DNA of 64,000 nucleotides from positions 1-64,000 of the forward strand of contig JBJMKX010000022.1 in assembly GCA_045805605.1 (NCBI GenBank), read 5' to 3'. Each line of letters starts with the position of its first letter. Position 1 is the first letter of the stretch. The position numbers and the translations under genes were made by a program. The DNA comes from DATBDE01 sp045805605 (GTDB lineage: Bacteria; Actinomycetota; Thermoleophilia; Solirubrobacterales; Solirubrobacteraceae). The notes under the pieces were generated by a model that made no database searches, was not told where the DNA came from, and worked only from the letters and a program-made list of their open reading frames with translations. Shown here in pieces: positions 1 through 8,769 of this stretch.

Positions 1-351
1 CACGAGCCGCTCGAGCCCCGGGTTGTGCCCGATGACCAGCACGGACTCCACGCCGTCCTCAAGCCCGCGCAAGCGCTCGAGCAGGCTCTGCTCGGAAGCC
101 GCGTAGAGCTCGCGCTCGATGTGGACGGATACCTCCTCGCCAAGCGCCGGGGAGATCCGCTCGAGTGTTTCGAGCGTTCGCCGCGCCGATGAGCAAAGTA
201 CGACTGCGGGCATGACCGACTGCTGCCGTAGATGCTCGGCGATCAGCTTCGTCGCCCGCCGCCCGCGCGGCGCGAGCGGCCGATCGTGGTCGGCGAGCTC
301 GCGATCCTTCCAGCTCGACTTCGCATGCCGGAGTAAGAACAGGCGCCTCAT
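1..351 (-). CDS. sixA: SixA-type phosphohistidine phosphatase, 3' end beyond window
   Basis: The reverse strand reads from an ATG at 351 to the window edge without a stop, giving 117 residues of a small histidine phosphatase. The N-terminus carries the LLRHAKS phospho-acceptor motif followed by SSWKDR and DHDRPLAPRG, the usual SixA signature. A second catalytic histidine lies in VLVIGHNPGLERLV at the truncated end. Proteins of this family remove phosphate from histidine residues (E. coli SixA acts on phosphotransfer proteins) and are cytoplasmic, about 160 residues long, so roughly one quarter is missing to the left. The partner in this organism is unknown. The family assignment is firm. Confidence 0.87.
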   Translation of the reverse strand, partial: MRRLFLLRHAKSSWKDRELADHDRPLAPRGRRATKLIAEHLRQQSVMPAVVLCSSARRTLETLERISPALGEEVSVHIERELYAASEQSLLERLRGLEDGVESVLVIGHNPGLERLV

Positions 352-578
352 GGCGTCGAAGCTGATTACAGCGTGTCCGAGCCGGACCGGGCCGCGGCGC
401 TTGGGGCGACGAGCACGGCGATCTCGCGCTTGAGCGCATTCGCAGACGCTCGGCGCCCAATATGGGCCGAGGCCGAGCCGCGCATCCCCCGAACTGGTGA
501 TCAAGGTCGGCGGCGGCAACGCGATGGTGTCCACCCCTTTGTCTCGCTCTGACCGGCGAGGTGAGCTACCGTCGAGCC

Positions 579-773
579 GTGACCATCGGCGCGGCGCTGT
601 TTCTGATCGCAGTGGGAGCGATCCTCAAGTTCGCAGTCACGGCCAGCGTGGCCGGCATCGACCTGCAAGTCGTCGGAGTGATCCTGATGATCGTCGGTGT
701 GCTCGGCCTCCTCCTCGGCCTGATCATGGCCTTCACACGCGGCCGTCAGCCGCCGCCGCCAAACCGCTACTGA
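579..773 (+). CDS. DUF6458 family small membrane protein
   Basis: A 64-residue, almost wholly hydrophobic protein with two predicted membrane helices joined by a short loop, ending in a basic, proline-rich tail. It begins MTIGAALFLIAVGAILKF, the usual start of actinobacterial DUF6458 proteins, which is why the GTG at 579 is preferred over the in-frame GTG at 561. The 561 start would add six residues and sits directly on the GAGGTGAG sequence that probably serves as ribosome binding site. Function is unknown. It stands alone, with no clear operon partner. Confidence 0.75.
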   Translation: MTIGAALFLIAVGAILKFAVTASVAGIDLQVVGVILMIVGVLGLLLGLIMAFTRGRQPPPPNRY

Positions 774-1047
774 TCACGTCGGCGTCGAGCGCTCGAAGCG
801 AACGAGATCCCGCTAAACGGACGATCGCCTGGGAAACTCGCGCGCGGTCTGGCGTCGCAGGACCTCGATGGCCAGCACGATGGGGGTGATCATGAAGATC
901 AGGACGGCGGGGATACCGCGTTCCTCCTTGCTCGGTTGCTTCCGGCATGAAACGAAACCACCGGCCTTCCCGGGTGCCCTCGGGGTACGACCGCAGCGTT
1001 ACGTTGCAACTGCGGACGAGCTGACCTCGTCCGTGCGAACCTAGGGC

Positions 1048-1461
1048 ATGGCCACTGCACGCGGTACAACGCTCTCGGTGGGGGCAGCGATCATGGTCGC
1101 GATCGTGACGCTCACCGCCTGTGGGAGCAGCAAGCCCGCCTACTGCTCCAAGCGCAGCACCCTCGAGCAGTCGGTAAAGGGCCTGGGTGACGTCGACGTC
1201 AAGAGCGGCGGCCTCGACGCTCTGAAATCTCAGCTCAAGAAGGTCGAAGGCGACGCCACCGCGCTGGTCAACTCGGCCAAGAGCGACTTCCCCAGCGAGA
1301 CCTCGGCGATCGACTCATCGGTCAACAAGCTCGCCGCCACGATCCAGAACACGCCCTCGTCGCCCACCGCAACCCAGGTCACCACCCTGGTCGGAGACGC
1401 CACCAACCTCGCCACTAGCACCAAGGACTTCACCGACGCCAGCAACTCCAAATGCAGCTAA
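1048..1461 (+). CDS. Predicted lipoprotein, unknown function
   Basis: A 137-residue protein starting with a basic N-terminus and a hydrophobic segment that ends in the lipobox LTAC (cysteine at about residue 25), so it is probably lipid-anchored on the outer face of the membrane. The mature part is rich in Ser, Thr, Ala, Lys and Asp and looks helical, with spaced hydrophobics typical of a coiled four-helix layout. Two further cysteines (about residue 33 and near the C-terminus) could form a disulfide. No family was recognised beyond similar small actinobacterial lipoproteins. The gene stands alone, and the following 700 bases are empty. Confidence 0.72.
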   Translation: MATARGTTLSVGAAIMVAIVTLTACGSSKPAYCSKRSTLEQSVKGLGDVDVKSGGLDALKSQLKKVEGDATALVNSAKSDFPSETSAIDSSVNKLAATIQNTPSSPTATQVTTLVGDATNLATSTKDFTDASNSKCS

Positions 1462-2173
1462 GGACCGGCCGGGTGCCGAGGGGCCGAGCAAACGCGATCG
1501 CATCGGAGCACTTCATCGGTTGAGGACTGGCTGCTCCTCTCTGCTTCTCATGCTCGGTCGAGGAGCGGGCCGGTCGGGTCGGTCAGCAAGCGCTCAGACT
1601 GGCTGGCTCGGCGTGGATGGCATATGTCGTGAGCGGGGCTCTAGCGCGAACTCTGCTGATCTGTGGGGGCGGCGGACGGTCAGGCGGTCTATGCCGGGTG
1701 CTGCTGGTTTGCGTGGCCAAGGCGGCCAGCGCCGCCGAGCATCCAAGCGGTGGCATAGGCGAATGTCGCCGGCCCAAGGACACGGCACCCCCGGCGTTGG
1801 CGCTCGCTGGGAACTGTTCAAGCTTGTGAGCGGTGGCCAGGAGCCCGAACGCCGAGCCCGGGGTCGCGGGGTGGAGGGCGCGCCGTCACCGCGCCAACAT
1901 CCGAGCCGAGCGATCGGCGCTATACGAGGGGATTGTTGGTCAGAGCGGGGTCCCGGTCGCGGGTGAGAGCTCGGCCGTACCGCTATGCGTCGGGAACCAC
2001 GGCGCCGCGGCTCTTCTCTTTGGTCATCTCGATGGGCTCGTCCGCGCGCCGTGGCGCGTCCGAACTGCGATCAGGTTGCTCAGCTCTCCACCTCCGGCCG
2101 GATGGGCGCGGTCCGTACCGCCACCGCCGTCTGGGCCACTTTCCCGCCGCGGTCCCAAGTCGGGTCCGGCGTG
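1462..2173. other. Intergenic stretch without a supportable gene
   Basis: About 710 bases. Open frames exist on both strands because of the high GC, but their translations are Arg/Gly/Pro-rich, have no family resemblance and no good ribosome binding sites. No tRNA, hairpin-plus-T-tract or repeat array was seen. It may be decayed sequence, as elsewhere in the left part of the window. Confidence 0.5.
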
Positions 2174-2542
2174 TCAGCGGTCGTCGGCGAGCCAGGCTTT
2201 GGCGGCTTCAAGATCGCGGACGTGAAACGCCTTGGCGCTTCCGGGGAGCATGAAGGAGAGCGCGCGCACGGCGGGTCGCAGCCAATCCTCGTCGCTAACG
2301 ACCGCCACTCGGTCGAAGGACGTTGCATGGCGCGCGCGGAAGCCGGCGTCGGCCGTCATGGCATCTCCCTCGACGTCGCGGGCGTCGGCACCGAACTGGT
2401 ACAGCAGCCGAACTTTTCGGCCTGCGGCGATTTCCTGCCTGAGGACCGGTTCGACGGTCTCCTCCCAATCGTCGTCCTCGACCTCGCCGATCGCCTCGAA
2501 GCCGATCGTGCCCGGTGGCATGTCAGTCATGCGACGCAACAT
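2174..2542 (-). CDS. SpoIIAA-like (STAS/SEC14-type) protein
   Basis: A 122-residue protein matching the SpoIIAA-like family: PPGTIGFEAIGEVEDDDWEE at the start, a central KVRLLYQFG strand, FDRVAVVSDEDWLRPAV, then ALSFMLPGSAKAFHV and the closing EAAKAWLAD helix. This family has a STAS/CRAL-TRIO-like fold and is thought to bind a ligand or partner protein; a specific role is not established. The ATG at 2542 is chosen because AAAGGAG lies at normal distance upstream; internal ATGs at 2530 and 2521 have no such site. No operon partner is evident. Confidence 0.8.
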   Translation of the reverse strand: MLRRMTDMPPGTIGFEAIGEVEDDDWEETVEPVLRQEIAAGRKVRLLYQFGADARDVEGDAMTADAGFRARHATSFDRVAVVSDEDWLRPAVRALSFMLPGSAKAFHVRDLEAAKAWLADDR

Positions 2543-2863
2543 TGCCGCTCCTTTCGCTTGGGTCGCTCATTCGCTTGCATCGCGGTGGCGGTTGTGCGGC
2601 CGGGGGCAATCGAACATGGGGGTATTCTCCCGTTCGAACCCGCTGTCGCTCGAGCACCTCACTCTCGCGCAGGCGGCCGAGGCGCTCCAATAAGCGTCGA
2701 CGATGGCGCGGAGCGCCTGGCGGGATCTCGTTCCTGGCCTGTCAAGGAGAGCGCACGACGGGACCTGGTACCGGGGATATCCGTCCCGGGAAACGATGTC
2801 GGGACCGCCCGCCTCGAGCTGCGGAGCTGTCGGCCGGGGCGTTGCCGCAGTAGGGTCGCTCGC
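2543..2863. other. Intergenic region with an imperfect repeat
   Basis: About 320 bases between divergent genes, expected to contain promoters for both. Around 2730-2800 two similar blocks occur, GGGATCTCGTTCCTGG and GGGACCTGGTACCGGGG, about 40 bases apart; the second is followed by a CCGGG...CCCGG inverted repeat. No gene is supported here. Confidence 0.35.
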
Positions 2864-3982
2864 GTGCGTGTGTGGTTGCCCCGAATCCTGGTTGGGCTCG
2901 CCAGCGTCCTCGCCATCCTCGCGATCTTCGCGATCTGGGCCGATCGCCAGCTGCTGAACACGGACGAGTGGGTCAAGACGAGCTCCGCCCTCCTGCGCAA
3001 CGAGCACGTGCAGAAGCAGAGCGCCGAGTACCTGGCCAGCCAGGTCTCCCAGAACGTCGACGTCGCCGCGCAGCTGCAGGCGGCGCTTCCCCCGCGGCTC
3101 GCGCCGATCGCCAAGCCCGTGGCCGGAGCCCTGAACGAGGTGATTGAGCGGCTTGCCCAGCGGCTGTTGGACTCGGGCGCGTTCCAGCGATTGTGGGTGG
3201 AGGCCAACCGGATCACGCACCGACAGTTCGTGAACCTCGTGGAGGGCAAGGGCCACGTGACGATCAGGGGCAACGCGGTGGTGATCGACCTCAAGCCCTT
3301 GATCGGCCAGCTGGCGACCAGGGCCGGGATCAGCCCCGAGGTCGTCAGCAAGCTTCCGCCCAAGACGGGCGTCGTGACCGTCGTCCGCGCGGACCAGCTC
3401 TCCGCGCTCCAGTCCTACGCGGACTTCCTGCGCCGGTTGCCCATCGTGCTCACGCTGCTCGTGCTCGCCCTGTTCGGCAGCGGGGTGGCGCTGGCGCGCG
3501 GTCACCGGCGGAGCATCGTGCTCGGCTGCGGCTTCGGGCTGCTCGCCGCCGGTCTCGGCGTGCTCGTCCTGCGCCGCATCGTCGGCAACCACGTCGTCGA
3601 CGTGCTCACGAGCCAGGGGTCGGCCAAGCCGACCGCCGACGCCGTGTGGTCGATCGCCACGAGCTTGCTGGCCGAGATCGCCTCCACCGCCGTTCTCATC
3701 GGCTTCGTGCTGGCGGTCGTCGCCTGGCTGCTTGGGCCGCAGAAGTGGGCGGTCAGCCTGCGCCGGCGCATGGCGCCGACGCTCACCGAGCGGCCCGGCG
3801 TCGTGTACGGCATGGTCGCGACGCTCTACCTGGCCCTGGTCGCGTGGGGCCCGATCCCAGCACTGCAGCGCTGGTTCCCGATTGTGGTGATTACGCTGAT
3901 CCTGGCAGGCGCGATCATCGCCCTGCACCGCTCTGTGCGAAACGAGTTCCCGCCCGACGGCGGCGCCTACGCGGCCGGCTAG
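2864..3982 (+). CDS. Multi-pass membrane protein of unknown function
   Basis: A 372-residue protein with one membrane helix right after the GTG start (about residues 6-24), a soluble extracytoplasmic segment of roughly 170 residues, then four C-terminal helices beginning near LPIVLTLLVLALFGSG. The soluble part contains a conserved-looking WVKTSSALLRNEHVQ region and an amphipathic LNEVIERLAQRLLDSG helix. This layout is common among uncharacterised actinobacterial membrane proteins. The reading frame stays open far upstream, but the upstream part lacks hydrophobic sequence and overlaps the divergent SpoIIAA-like gene, so the GTG at 2864 just before the first helix is the sensible start. Confidence 0.7.
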   Translation: MRVWLPRILVGLASVLAILAIFAIWADRQLLNTDEWVKTSSALLRNEHVQKQSAEYLASQVSQNVDVAAQLQAALPPRLAPIAKPVAGALNEVIERLAQRLLDSGAFQRLWVEANRITHRQFVNLVEGKGHVTIRGNAVVIDLKPLIGQLATRAGISPEVVSKLPPKTGVVTVVRADQLSALQSYADFLRRLPIVLTLLVLALFGSGVALARGHRRSIVLGCGFGLLAAGLGVLVLRRIVGNHVVDVLTSQGSAKPTADAVWSIATSLLAEIASTAVLIGFVLAVVAWLLGPQKWAVSLRRRMAPTLTERPGVVYGMVATLYLALVAWGPIPALQRWFPIVVITLILAGAIIALHRSVRNEFPPDGGAYAAG

Positions 3983-3998
3983 GTCCGCGGGCCGGGCT

Positions 3999-4230
3999 TC
4001 AGGCGGCGTCTCGGCGACGTCCGTGCGCCCGCAGCCCGTAGAGGATGACCACGTCAAGCGCCAGGCTCGCCAGCGCGTCACCAAGGCCGGCGGGCGATGC
4101 TGATCGTCATCCCGCCGGCGAGATAGGCGACGAGCAGCCGTCGCTGGCGGGGCCGGGCGAGCAGGATCACGACCGCCGCCAGGAGGGCGAGATAGATCGC
4201 CGCACCGACGGCGACGACGAAAAGCGACAC
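3999..4230 (-). pseudogene. Broken small membrane protein (frameshift)
   Basis: Starting at a GTG at 4230 the reverse strand encodes VSLFVVAVGAAIYLALLAAV, an arginine-rich turn (ARPRQRRLLVAYLAGG) and then a stop after a frame break near 4085-4095. Changing frame there restores LGDALASLALDVVILYGLRA and a basic C-terminus ending at 3999. The restored product has the pattern of a GAP-like or related small polytopic membrane protein, but it is much shorter than the usual 200 or more residues, so an internal deletion accompanied the frameshift. It lies just downstream of another broken membrane reading frame and the amphi-Trp gene on the same strand. Confidence 0.6.
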
Positions 4231-4237
4231 CTCGCGC

Positions 4238-4486
4238 TCAGGCCGTTGCCGCGGCCGGCGACCCCCGCGCCTCCGGGACGCCATCCGGCAGGCGGCGGGC
4301 GGTCAGGAACGCCGCGCACACCATGAGCGCGGCGAAGAGCAGGCCCGTGTTCGGCGCGGTGAGCTAGGCGTCGCTGGCGAGAGCGGCCACGAGCCCGCTC
4401 CGATCCCCCACGAGCGCAACCACCACGACGGCGACCATGGCGGGAACCGCGGCGAGGGCCAGTGCCGCGGCCAGGCGCCGCCGCAC
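4238..4486 (-). pseudogene. Membrane protein fragment with in-frame stop
   Basis: A GTG at 4486 starts one base after the amphi-Trp stop codon (TGA-G-GTG), so it was once translationally coupled. It encodes about 40 residues with a long hydrophobic helix (ALALAAVPAMVAVVVVALVG), then an in-frame TAG at 4366-4364. The frame continues for another 41 residues with a second helix (TGLLFAALMVCAAFLTARRL) to a TGA at 4238. Coding-like codon use on both sides of the stop suggests one small two-helix membrane protein interrupted by a nonsense mutation. Sequencing error is the alternative. Confidence 0.58.
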
Positions 4487-4487
4487 C

Positions 4488-4748
4488 TCAGGACGACTCG
4501 GGCTCGTGGGCGGCGGGCTCCTGCACCGCCCACTTGAGCTCGAGCTCGAGCTCGAGCTCGTCGTCGTCGAGCTCCACCTCCAGCTCCATCCGTATCTCGG
4601 ATCCCACCGGCAGGCTGATCGTGTCGGACCCGAGCTCGAGCTCGGCTTGGCGGTCGCTCCCGTCCAGCGCGTCGGCGATCGAACGGAGTAGGGCGACGGC
4701 CTCCTCGCGCATCAGCGTTTCCTTGCGCTCGAACTTCAGCTCGGTCAT
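4488..4748 (-). CDS. Amphi-Trp domain protein
   Basis: An 86-residue acidic protein matching the amphi-Trp family: MTELKFERKETLMREEAVALL at the start, a LELGSDTISLPV strand, then a strongly alternating acidic/hydrophobic strand (ELEVELDDDELELELEL) ending in the family's KW. The ATG at 4748 has GGAGAG six bases upstream and gives the standard family start; longer in-frame extension to 4832 looks non-coding. Function is unknown; the family is soluble and probably cytoplasmic. The DNA for the acidic strand is a run of GAGCTC hexamers near 4537-4560, a possible slippage site. Two decayed membrane genes follow directly. Confidence 0.8.
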   Translation of the reverse strand: MTELKFERKETLMREEAVALLRSIADALDGSDRQAELELGSDTISLPVGSEIRMELEVELDDDELELELELKWAVQEPAAHEPESS

Positions 4749-5152
4749 GGGTCTCTCCGTCGGTTGGGGGCGTGGCGACGGTACGCCGGATCTTTCATGG
4801 GGCAAGCCGGTCGCGATTTGCTCTTTAGTCACCCTGTTGAGACTCTCACGCCAGACGGAAGCTGAGGATCACCGAGCCTGGTCGGCTCGCTGCGCCAGTC
4901 GGCGACGGCGCGCAGTCCGCTCGGTGAGTTGTGGGTGCGTGGTTTGGACGAGCAACGGCGGTCGGCTCGGTGCTCAGTTGAGTGCTGCTTTCAAAGAGGT
5001 GCGTCGGGACTGCTGCCCTCGTCGAGGAGCAGTCGTATCGACCGGTGCGCCGGCCGGTCGTCCGCGGCGCTAGCGACACGCGTCCGGCGGAGTCGGCTCG
5101 TGTCAAAGGGGCTCTCTTGCGCCGCGACGTTGTTGCTGGCCGCTTGGAGTGG
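4749..5152. other. Intergenic stretch, nothing recognised
   Basis: About 400 bases between the amphi-Trp gene start and the 3' end of the secreted hydrolase gene. Part must serve as promoter for the amphi-Trp unit, but no clear -35/-10 pair was found, and no gene or hairpin stands out. Confidence 0.4.
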
Positions 5153-6760
5153 TCAGGGGCCCGGGCTGAACGGTTGCTGGTCCTGCCCGCACCTGGTCCC
5201 TTGCGGCGGCGGCTTGGTGCGGATCAGGTAGCGCTTGATGTAGCGCGTCGCGCAGGCGCTCGGGTTGCCCTGCGCGCTGTGCCCGTAGCCGTCGACGGTC
5301 AGCAGGCGCGCCCGGGCCAGCTGTCGCGACATGGCCACCGCGCTTTGGTATGGGGTGGAGGGGTCGTGGGTGGTGTTGAGCACCAACACCGGGTTCGCGG
5401 TGCGCCGGTCCCAGGGGCCGCTGTAGCGATCGGCCGCGGTCGCGCGCCAGCTCGCGCAGCCCACGCTTATCCACGACCAGTACGGCCCGATCGGTCCGGC
5501 GCGTTGGTAGGCGAAGGCGTCCAGCGATGGGAAGGCGGCGGGGCCCGGGTTGGGGCTCTCCGAACAGCGGATGGCGAAGGTCTGTTCGGGGACCTGCTCC
5601 ACCGCCGCAGCCGGCAGCGTGGTGTTGCCCGTCGTCCACAGGTCCTGCAGCGCGGTGGCGAGCGACGCCCAGTTCGCCATCACGAAGAGATCGTTGGCCG
5701 TCAGCGACACCACCTGCGCGTAGGTCAGGTTCGCGCTCTGCGGATCGGTCTGCAGTCGTGCCAGCAGGGCCGCGTATTTCGCTCTCGTCGCGTCGGGGCT
5801 GCCCGCCGTAAACGCGCAGTGGGCGGCGTCGGTGCTGCCGCAGAAGTCGAGGAAGGCGTCCAGGGTTCGGGCGGCGCCCAGATCGGAGCCCGCCCGCAGG
5901 TCGGTGGTCAGGAAGCGACCGTTGGCCTTCACCTGCGGGCTCACGTACGCCTTCGGGTTGAGGTTGCCGTCGAGCACCAGGGCCCGCACGCGGTCGGGGA
6001 ACAGGTTGGCGTAGGTGGCGCCCAGGAAGGTCCCGTAGGAGATTCCGTCGTAGTTCAAGCGCCGGTCGCCGACCGCGCGGCGCAACAGGTCCAGGTCCCG
6101 GGCCGTGTCGGCGGTCGAGACATGGCGCATCAGGTCGCCGTTCCGTCGCTCGCAGCGGCGATACAGCTCCTGGTACCGACCGAGCCAGGCGCCCATCTCC
6201 GCGCCGCCGACCGGGAACGAGAGGGCGATGGCCATGTCGTCGAAGAAGGCGCTTTCGGCCTCGGGTGAGGCAAAGCAGTGCACCGCGGTGCTCTCACCGA
6301 CCCCGCGCGGATCCCAACTGGCGATGTCGAAGCGCGCCCGCAACGCCTCCGTGATCGCCCCCGCCAGGGGCAGCACCGCCGTGCCCGCGGCGCCCGGCCC
6401 ACCGAAATTGAAAAACAGCGTGCCGATCCGGTGCCTCCGGTCGGTGGCCTGACGCCGGATCACGGCGAGCCGGATCGTGCGCCCGCCCGGGTCGTCGTAG
6501 TCCAGCGGCACCCGAAGCGTCGCGCACTGAAAGCCACGCTGAGCGGGCTCGGCGCAAGGCTTCCACGCGAGCGCCGGGGCGGCCGCGGCGGGTGGCCGCG
6601 CGGCGCTGGCGGGCAGCGCGGCGGCCAGCAGGCCGACAATCGCCGTGAGCGTGAAGATCAGCCCCCAACCGCGACGGCGGCGCCGACGCGCGCCGCACCC
6701 CTCAGGTCTCCTCCGCCGGGCAACGGGCTCAGGTGACAAGCGGCCCACGTGCGTAGTCAT
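5153..6760 (-). CDS. Secreted tripeptidyl-aminopeptidase-like alpha/beta hydrolase
   Basis: A 535-residue protein with a very basic N-terminus and a hydrophobic signal segment (IFTLTAIVGLLAAALPASAA), so exported. The hydrolase core shows the oxyanion FNFGGPGAAG, the strand FDIASWDPRGVG, the nucleophile elbow GISYGTFLG, the acid-bearing VLVLNTTHDPSTPY, and the catalytic histidine in VDGYGHSAQG within a TAP-like C-terminal domain. This is the layout of Streptomyces SlpD/E-type and tripeptidyl aminopeptidases that clip short peptides from N-termini outside the cell. Length is normal for the family (about 500-540). Substrate is inferred only. It stands alone. Confidence 0.85.
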   Translation of the reverse strand: MTTHVGRLSPEPVARRRRPEGCGARRRRRRGWGLIFTLTAIVGLLAAALPASAARPPAAAAPALAWKPCAEPAQRGFQCATLRVPLDYDDPGGRTIRLAVIRRQATDRRHRIGTLFFNFGGPGAAGTAVLPLAGAITEALRARFDIASWDPRGVGESTAVHCFASPEAESAFFDDMAIALSFPVGGAEMGAWLGRYQELYRRCERRNGDLMRHVSTADTARDLDLLRRAVGDRRLNYDGISYGTFLGATYANLFPDRVRALVLDGNLNPKAYVSPQVKANGRFLTTDLRAGSDLGAARTLDAFLDFCGSTDAAHCAFTAGSPDATRAKYAALLARLQTDPQSANLTYAQVVSLTANDLFVMANWASLATALQDLWTTGNTTLPAAAVEQVPEQTFAIRCSESPNPGPAAFPSLDAFAYQRAGPIGPYWSWISVGCASWRATAADRYSGPWDRRTANPVLVLNTTHDPSTPYQSAVAMSRQLARARLLTVDGYGHSAQGNPSACATRYIKRYLIRTKPPPQGTRCGQDQQPFSPGP

Positions 6761-7262
6761 ATCCGATCACGGTGTTCACCGGCACCGACGGGCGGTAGCG
6801 TCGCGCTCTTTTGGAATACCGGTAGCGACGGACGACTGCTCCTATCCATGCGACTCGACATTCGGCCGTCGTGCGCCGCAGTCTGCCGGGCGCAATGCTG
6901 CTTACGCCTGCCTGCTGAAGTCGTCCGGCGCGGCTCGTCAGTGCCGCTTTGCGCGCTTGCGCAAGTCACGTCGGCTGACGCGAGACGCCCGCGGCTCGGG
7001 GCATGAAAATGCGTTGAGAGGAAGTCCGGGCCGGTCGCGTAGTGGGCGGTGATCGTCTGCGCTCGACGCGCGTCGTGCCCGCACGGCGGGCCACGTCGGA
7101 GCTCGTGGCGGGGGTAAGGCCGTGCCGGCGTCGGACGCTAAGGCTTCTATGAACTCGCGCTCTGCTGCTGGGCCAAGATCGTCACGTCGGCGACGGTGGG
7201 GTGCTACGCGATGACCAGCCCACGCGCGAGGAGTTCCTGACCCTGACCGGAGGGAGAGCCTG
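6761..7262. other. Intergenic stretch with a possible ABC-ATPase 3' remnant
   Basis: About 500 bases with no complete gene. A short forward frame at 7153-7263 ends in QPTREEFLTLTGGRA and a stop overlapping the next start region. That ending resembles the PTLDDVFLxLTG tail of drug-exporter ABC ATPases, so it may be the last remains of such a gene. The GGAGGGAGA just before 7263 is the ribosome binding site of the flavoprotein gene. Confidence 0.35.
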
Positions 7263-8507
7263 ATGACCAAGCCGACATTCGTGATCGTCGGTGCCAGCTT
7301 GGCCGGCGCCAAGGCCGCCGAGACGCTGCGCGAGGAAGGCTTTGACGGGCGCGTGGTTCTGATCGGCGAGGAGCCCGAGCGCCCGTACGAGCGTCCGCCA
7401 CTGTCCAAGGACTACCTGCGTGGGGAGGCAGATGCCAAGCCCTACGTCCATGACGAATCGTTCTACGCCGAGAACGAGATCGAGCTTCGCATCTCGACCC
7501 GGATTGAGCGCATCGACCCGGACACCTCCCAGGTCTCGCTGAGCGGCGGAGAGATGCTCGGCTTTGACCGTCTGCTGCTCGCCACCGGAGCGCGGCCGCG
7601 GCAGCTGCCCGTGCCCGGCGCCGACCTACAGGGTGTCTTGTACCTGCGCACGGTCGCCGACTCGGAGACGATTCGCGAGCGCATCGACGGGGGCGCAAGG
7701 CTGGTCACGATAGGCGCCGGCTGGATCGGCGCCGAGGTCGCCGCCTCGGCACGGCAGAAGGGCTGTGACGTGACGATCCTCCAGAGGGCTCAACTCCCCC
7801 TCGAGCGGGTCCTCGGCCCGGAGTTGGGCGCGATCTACCGCGACATCCACACCGACAACGGCGTCCAAGTTATCGGCGGCGCATCGGTCGAGGCCATCGA
7901 GGGCCCCGGTGAGGTCACGGCCGTCCGTCTCGCCGACGAACGCCGGATCGATGCCGACGTCGTGGTCGTCGGCGTCGGCGTCGACCCGCGGACGGAGCTC
8001 GCGGAGACCGCCGGCCTCGCGCTCGACCACGGCGTCGCCGTCGACGCGCACCTGCGCACCAGCGCCGAGAACATCTACGCCGGCGGCGACGTCGCCAACG
8101 CCCAGCATCCGTTCTACGACACACGCATCCGAGTCGAGCACTGGGCCAACGCCCTCAACCAGGGTCCGGCCGCGGCTAGAAACATGCTGGGCCAGAGCGC
8201 GCCCTATGACCGCATCCCGTACTTCTTCTCAGACCAGTACGACGTCGGCATGGAGTACTCGGGCTACGCGACGGACTGGGACGAGATCGCGTTCCGCGGA
8301 GATCCGGCGAGCCGTGAGTTCATCGCCTTCTGGCTGAAGGACGAGCGTGTGCTGGCCGGAATGAACGTCAACGTCTGGGACGTCAACGAGCACATCCAGG
8401 CACTGATACGCGCGCGCCGCCAGATCGACCGAGGACGCCTCGCCGACGCCGACCTGCCACTTGCCGACCTCGTGCCCGCGGAATCTTCGAGCGCCGCGGA
8501 CGGGTAA
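7263..8507 (+). CDS. NAD(P)H:ferredoxin (rubredoxin) reductase-like flavoprotein
   Basis: A 414-residue soluble flavoprotein of the pyridine-nucleotide-disulfide/ferredoxin reductase family. It has an N-terminal FAD dinucleotide fold (FVIVGASLAGAKAAETLR), the YERPPLSKDYLRG motif typical of oxygenase-coupled reductases, an internal NAD fold (VTIGAGWIGAEVA), the second FAD contact IYAGGDVA, and a reductase C-terminal domain from about residue 320. Such enzymes pass electrons from NAD(P)H to a ferredoxin or rubredoxin that feeds a P450 or dioxygenase. No ferredoxin or oxygenase gene adjoins it, so the partner is unknown. A strong GGAGGGAGA site precedes the ATG. Confidence 0.88.
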   Translation: MTKPTFVIVGASLAGAKAAETLREEGFDGRVVLIGEEPERPYERPPLSKDYLRGEADAKPYVHDESFYAENEIELRISTRIERIDPDTSQVSLSGGEMLGFDRLLLATGARPRQLPVPGADLQGVLYLRTVADSETIRERIDGGARLVTIGAGWIGAEVAASARQKGCDVTILQRAQLPLERVLGPELGAIYRDIHTDNGVQVIGGASVEAIEGPGEVTAVRLADERRIDADVVVVGVGVDPRTELAETAGLALDHGVAVDAHLRTSAENIYAGGDVANAQHPFYDTRIRVEHWANALNQGPAAARNMLGQSAPYDRIPYFFSDQYDVGMEYSGYATDWDEIAFRGDPASREFIAFWLKDERVLAGMNVNVWDVNEHIQALIRARRQIDRGRLADADLPLADLVPAESSSAADG

Positions 8508-8769
8508 ACCATGAACCCCGCGACCCCGAGCGGCTCGCGGGCGCCTAGGCCGAGGACTCACAGCGGCGCGACCGGTACGAGTTCCCGTACCGCCGGGCCG
8601 CGGTCATCGCGTTCCGCTCCCCTGGCTTGAGCTTGCCCACGTAAGAACGAGACGACGACCGACGCCAATCAGCTGTCGTCGTCAACCGGCAGAAAAGGAG
8701 AGGACCGAGCGGGCGATCGTCGACTTCGTCGGCGGCGTCCCCGATGCGCAGCTGGCCATCGCCCGCCTG

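Noticed and set aside
795..957. Reverse-strand frame with GIPAVLIFMITPIVLAIEVL, like a membrane helix
   Set aside because: No start codon in the frame, only one helix, no family resemblance. It may be a decayed fragment but cannot be supported as a gene.
1985..2863. Upstream extension of the membrane protein starting at 2864
   Set aside because: It overlaps the SpoIIAA-like gene antisense, is not hydrophobic and has no family match.
4531..4562. GAGCTC hexamer run as a stand-alone repeat element
   Set aside because: It codes for the alternating Glu-Leu strand of the amphi-Trp protein, which is conserved in the family at protein level.
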